A stretch of 9,787 nucleotides of DNA from Campylobacterales bacterium (GTDB lineage: Bacteria; Campylobacterota; Campylobacteria; Campylobacterales; QNZT01): the NCBI GenBank assembly GCA_027056215.1, contig JALULO010000147.1, forward strand, positions 1-9,787, given 5' to 3'. Positions within the stretch are counted from its first letter, which is position 1. The number at the start of each line of letters is the position of its first letter. Below are positions 7,425 through 9,787 of the stretch, piece by piece. Both the position numbers and the translations under genes were made by a program. The notes below the pieces were generated by a model. That model did not search any database. It saw only the letters and a list, made by a program, of their open reading frames with translations, and had not been told where the DNA came from.

Positions 7425-8216
7425 GTGAAAATATTTTTATTATTATTTATATTTATAGTCAGTTCCTATGCAAGAAGTTTTTCACTAACAGGTACAGTTG
7501 TCTCAGATAACCAGAAAATGATTGGCGCTAGATATATGGGATATGTTAAAAAGATATATTTTGAAATCGGAGATAAAGTCTATCGTGAAGATACGCTGTT
7601 TGAACTTGAATCTGCCGAATTTGATATTTTAAAAAATCAAGCAGATCTAGCTCTCGAACAAGCAGACATCATGGTAAATATGTATCGTACAAGACTCGAT
7701 AGCATCAAACGAGAAAAAGCCATACTAAAGAAAAGAGGTAAAAGTGTAGATGTTGACTATTTTGCAAATCTTGATATCACAGCGGATAATGTTTCAGCAG
7801 GACTAAGTGCAGCAAGATCTTTAGTGAAAAATGCCACTGTCAAAGTTAAACAGATGGCAACTATCTCAGATTACCTTGAAGTAAAAGCCCCAAATAACGG
7901 TATCATAGTAGAAAAACGTATACGTGTCGGTGATTTGATCGCACCCGGTATGCTCACTATGGTCATAGTTGATTTAAAACATCTTGAGATAGAAGCACAA
8001 GTAGCAGAATCCGATCTGTTAAAAATCCACAAAAGAACAAAAGTGGATGTTACAATTCCTTCGATGAAATACAAAATAGCAGGACGTGTAAAATCTATCG
8101 TACCAAGTGCTAACCCTATGGCACACACTTTTACAGTCAGAATAAAATTTAAACAAGACAGTGAAGTTCCCATCTATCCGGGCATGTATGCAAAAGTACG
8201 TATTACATATAACTAA
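7425..8216 (+). CDS. RND/HlyD-type efflux periplasmic adaptor subunit
   Basis: A 263-residue membrane-fusion (adaptor) protein that would join an inner-membrane pump to a TolC-like channel. It has a signal peptide (1-16, cut after SSYA); a first lipoyl half (about 21-62, with V-x-x-I-x-F-x-x-G-D-x-V); an alpha-helical hairpin (about 66-146); a second lipoyl half (about 150-183, KAPNNGIIVEKRIRVGDLI); and a beta-barrel domain (about 186-260) ending in PGMYAKVRI. It lacks a membrane-proximal domain, so it belongs to the short adaptors. The start is GTG at 7425, with AAGGA (7414-7418) 6 nt upstream. The odd point is context: no permease or TolC gene lies beside it in this window, and the sequence behind it is a degraded patchwork. 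The substrate cannot be told. It could work with a pump encoded elsewhere. Confidence 0.92.
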   Translation: MKIFLLLFIFIVSSYARSFSLTGTVVSDNQKMIGARYMGYVKKIYFEIGDKVYREDTLFELESAEFDILKNQADLALEQADIMVNMYRTRLDSIKREKAILKKRGKSVDVDYFANLDITADNVSAGLSAARSLVKNATVKVKQMATISDYLEVKAPNNGIIVEKRIRVGDLIAPGMLTMVIVDLKHLEIEAQVAESDLLKIHKRTKVDVTIPSMKYKIAGRVKSIVPSANPMAHTFTVRIKFKQDSEVPIYPGMYAKVRITYN

Positions 8217-8268
8217 AAGGTCTTTCTGGAAATATTATTATCCTCTAAAAGCTTAAATCAATAATCAT

Positions 8269-8291
8269 AACCTCCCGCAGAGCCAGAGGTT
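8269..8291. repeat. GC-rich imperfect hairpin, REP or IS200/IS605-end-like, or terminator
   Basis: AACCTC pairs with GAGGTT; inside, a CC/CA mismatch is followed by GC-AGA-GC. The result is an 8-bp stem with an internal bulge in otherwise A/T-rich DNA. Imperfect hairpins of this CCTCC...GGAGG style are typical of REP elements and of IS200/IS605 ends. A T5 run (8298-8302) lies 6 nt further on, so it could also end adaptor transcription. No transposase is seen in the window. Confidence 0.35.
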
Positions 8292-8380
8292 TACCTGTTT
8301 TTAATTATTAGAGACGCCCTTTACAAAAACTACACATCTTCCCGCTACCATACTTCATAAAACCATCTCAGGAGCATATC

Positions 8381-8539
8381 ATGATTGGCGGGCAATATAA
8401 AAATATCGTTTTAGTTGGACTGGTTATAGGTGGCTTTTTGGTCTATATGATACTGACAACCTTTTGGGTCGTCGGAGATATCAGTAAAAACCGCTCATGT
8501 GTCAAAACCTGTGATACACCAATCACAAAAGGCAAGTAA
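8381..8539 (+). CDS. Small single-span membrane protein, unrecognised
   Basis: A 52-codon ORF, ATG to TAA, with AGGAG (8370-8374) 6 nt before the start. Residues 1-8 are polar (MIGGQYKN), about 9-32 form a strong transmembrane helix rich in V, L, I and G, and the tail is polar with a C-V-K-T-C motif (Cys40, Cys44) and a lysine-rich end. I do not recognise the family. The good ribosome site and the sharp polar-hydrophobic-polar layout support a real gene. It lies 164 bp after the efflux adaptor on the same strand, so it could be an accessory subunit, or a leftover of the patchwork region. The two cysteines, probably on the periplasmic side if the N-terminus is inside, could bind a metal or form a disulfide; this is inference. 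Confidence 0.5.
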   Translation: MIGGQYKNIVLVGLVIGGFLVYMILTTFWVVGDISKNRSCVKTCDTPITKGK

Positions 8540-8541
8540 CC

Positions 8542-8574
8542 GTTACAGCATCCCCTCACCCGAAAAGCTGTAAT
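8542..8574 (+). other. Hairpin after the small membrane ORF
   Basis: TTACAGC (8543-8549) pairs with GCTGTAA (8567-8573), plus an outer G-T pair, across a 17-nt loop that starts 3 nt after the small ORF's stop. No U-run follows, so it is not a standard intrinsic terminator. The remaining sequence up to 8628 shows no convincing coding frame. Confidence 0.3.
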
Positions 8575-8628
8575 AGCCGCTGTATGAAAGTTTGAGTGTC
8601 CCGGAAGGATTCGCGAAGAGTATTTCTC

Positions 8629-8874
8629 ATGATTATTTGCATCTTCCTTGTATTTTTATAAATATATGCCAGGATAACACCAAATATGTTTTATCGTCAA
8701 GCCGCCATGTTTATTGGATATTTACTTGATAAGGATACTAAAAAATTTAAAACCTTTTTATTGTCTGTTGAAACTGGAAAAAACTTTGAAAAATCTTTCT
8801 TTTGTGCTTATGGAAGTTCAGTACAAAAGATGTGGAGGAAGTTTATGCAACAACAAAAGAGGATAAGCGTTTAA
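8629..8874 (+). pseudogene. Remnant of a peptidase-MA-like gene (broken signal peptide joined to C-terminus)
   Basis: The readable C-terminal part (8662-8874) has the pattern F-Y-R-Q-A-A-x-F-x-x-Y-L-L, then KFKTFLLSVETGKNFEKSF, then AYGSSVQKMWRKFM. This resembles the last 60-70 residues of gluzincin 'peptidase MA' proteins, where a helix, a K/E-F-x-x-L-L segment and A-(F/Y)-G-x-S-x-x-x-(L/M)-W are usual. The catalytic HExxH part is absent. Upstream in the same frame, ATG at 8629 gives ten hydrophobic residues, MIICIFLVFL, then TAA (8659-8661), then IYA-R. One base change (TTA to TAA) would explain the stop, and restored it would read as a signal peptide. An internally deleted secreted peptidase is therefore likely. 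A short intact ORF from ATG 8686 (62 residues) remains and might be translated. The family call rests on pattern memory. Confidence 0.5.
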
Positions 8875-8890
8875 TACTTACCCAAATCTA

Positions 8891-8899
8891 TGCTATCAT
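8891..8899 (+). promoter_or_regulatory. Candidate extended -10 promoter of the DUF2310-like gene
   Basis: TGCTATCAT (TG-n-TATCAT, one mismatch from TATAAT) has TTAATA 17 bp upstream (8871-8876) as a poor -35. The start near 8906 would leave a leader of about 18 nt, so this gene need not depend on the decayed region before it. Confidence 0.35.
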
Positions 8900-8923
8900 G
8901 ATGGCAAAAAAGAGCCAAACACT

Positions 8924-9709
8924 ATGTATGCCTATGAGATCATCATCCAAAACCACCACCTCAAAAAGCTATACGATGTACAGTATGAAAAGTGGGTGCA
9001 TGATACATACTCTTACATCTATTTTTTGGAAGCTTCAGGGCAGATTGTACGAGATAAAAATCTTGTGATTATCCAAGGTGATACCATTGAGATACCTGTT
9101 CTTACTTTTGAAAAAGAACCTTTTTTAGAAGCCTATCATAGCACACTTGGTTGGGCACTCAAAAAGGAGATAGAAACGCATATCGGTGGGAAAATATACC
9201 ATACTCTACGTGGCAGAGATGCGGACAATCCTCACTATAAGATCCCAAAAAATCCCTCTTTTTTGCTACTTCGATTTGGCTGGGAATCGGCTCTTCTTTG
9301 TGGGGTTACACACAAACCTATCCCCCTCTACCATCTCTTTGACCCGCAAAAAATAGACAACATCTTTGATGAGATTAGACATTGGGATAGGAAGTATGAA
9401 CGCATCTTCAATCTCTGGATAAGTAGTGGTTCATACGAAGCTTTTGCCCAAAAAGAGCTTGAAGATATTCATTCAGACATTAATGAGGAGGGAGTTAGGC
9501 TTTGCAAGGAGATAGAAGCATTGACACAAAAACCCTGTTTTTATCATCTCTTTAACAATAGAAACCGGAGCGATGAAGAGGATAAAAACAGAGAGTGTCC
9601 TTTGTGTGGTGGAATGTGGCAACTAGAGGGAAAAGGAGTGGATGATTTCATCGCTTTTATGTGCGAAAAATGTCACTTGACTTCGGAACTGTCGCCAAAT
9701 ACAAGATAA
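8924..9709 (+). CDS. DUF2310-like Zn-ribbon protein
   Basis: A 261-residue soluble protein without a signal peptide or membrane helix. The C-terminus holds a four-cysteine zinc ribbon, CPLCGG (225-230) and CEKCH (247-251), separated by 18 residues between the inner cysteines. Before it come FDEIRHWDRKYERIFNLW (148-165), a GSYEAFAQKELED helix and KPCFYHLFNNRNRS-DEEDKNR, which resemble the DUF2310 family described as Zn-ribbon, possibly nucleic-acid-binding proteins. That role is a prediction for the family and is not proved. The frame is open upstream to 8867, but ATG 8924 fits the M-Y-x-x-E start; GAG (8912-8914) is only a weak ribosome site. The next gene starts 19 nt after the stop, so the two are probably co-transcribed. 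Codon use is like that of its neighbours. Confidence 0.75.
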   Translation: MYAYEIIIQNHHLKKLYDVQYEKWVHDTYSYIYFLEASGQIVRDKNLVIIQGDTIEIPVLTFEKEPFLEAYHSTLGWALKKEIETHIGGKIYHTLRGRDADNPHYKIPKNPSFLLLRFGWESALLCGVTHKPIPLYHLFDPQKIDNIFDEIRHWDRKYERIFNLWISSGSYEAFAQKELEDIHSDINEEGVRLCKEIEALTQKPCFYHLFNNRNRSDEEDKNRECPLCGGMWQLEGKGVDDFIAFMCEKCHLTSELSPNTR

Positions 9710-9728
9710 CATACGACAAGGGAAAAAC

Positions 9729-9787
9729 ATGTATTTACAATACAAACAATTTTTACAACGATATGTCTCACTAAATTTTATAGAGTG
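9729..9787 (+). CDS. Start of an unidentified gene, cut by the right edge
   Basis: ATG at 9729 opens 19 codons (MYLQYKQFLQRYVSLNFIE) with no stop before the window ends. AAGGGA (9718-9723) stands 5 nt before the ATG, a good ribosome site, and the gene follows the DUF2310-like gene by 19 nt. The fragment is too short to name; it shows a basic, aromatic N-terminus and no signal peptide so far. Confidence 0.55.
   Translation, partial: MYLQYKQFLQRYVSLNFIE

Noticed and set aside
7871..8173. Minus-strand ORF of 100 codons
   Set aside because: Antisense to the second lipoyl half and barrel of the adaptor.
8608..8620. TTCGCGAA palindrome at 8610-8617 as an operator
   Set aside because: Only 8 bp, with no promoter nearby that it would control.
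8802..9068. Plus-strand 88-codon ORF bridging the peptidase remnant and the DUF2310-like gene
   Set aside because: It overlaps both in a different frame; its translation is Ser/Thr/Lys/Met-rich without family features, while the other two frames carry conserved patterns.
1..9787. tRNA, rRNA, CRISPR array, replication origin or prophage genes
   Set aside because: No cloverleaf, regular spacer-repeat unit, rRNA motif or phage gene was seen on either strand.

Overview
The window is AT-rich, tightly packed bacterial DNA. Its gene content and style (a TamA/TamB pair, an anchored DUF302 protein, a short RND-type adaptor, TG-extended -10 boxes without clear -35 boxes, several TTG/GTG starts) suggest a Gram-negative bacterium of the Campylobacterota (Sulfurimonas/Sulfurovum-like). 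The taxon is inferred from sequence feel and was not tested by any search.

Left and centre, minus strand (read right to left, 7203 to 1): a membrane-anchored DUF302 protein; a strong hairpin; tamA (Omp85-family outer-membrane barrel with POTRA domains); tamB (very long inner-membrane-anchored periplasmic protein), whose TTG start overlaps the tamA stop in the tetranucleotide TTGA; then a lipoprotein made of PKD repeats that runs off the left edge. TamA and TamB together form the translocation and assembly module, which bridges the two membranes and is linked to outer-membrane protein assembly and phospholipid traffic. The PKD lipoprotein has its own ribosome site and promoter-like box and may be a separate unit.

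Right part, plus strand (7425 to 9787): a 221-bp AT-rich divergent control region separates the DUF302 gene from a periplasmic adaptor of the RND/HlyD efflux type. No pump or outer-membrane channel follows it. The stretch 8217-8923 is a patchwork: a GC-rich imperfect hairpin, a 52-residue single-span membrane ORF with a good ribosome site, and what looks like the C-terminal remnant of a peptidase-MA-like gene joined to a broken signal-peptide start. After this comes an intact Zn-ribbon protein resembling DUF2310, and the first 19 codons of another gene at the right edge.

The most notable points are: (1) a 111-residue tandem repeat inside TamB, still visible at DNA level; (2) PKD repeats with a recurring cysteine pattern; (3) the decayed patch between the orphan adaptor and the DUF2310-like gene; and (4) a recurring TGTTAnAAT extended -10 in front of three genes. 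I saw no clear, complete, previously undescribed multi-gene system.
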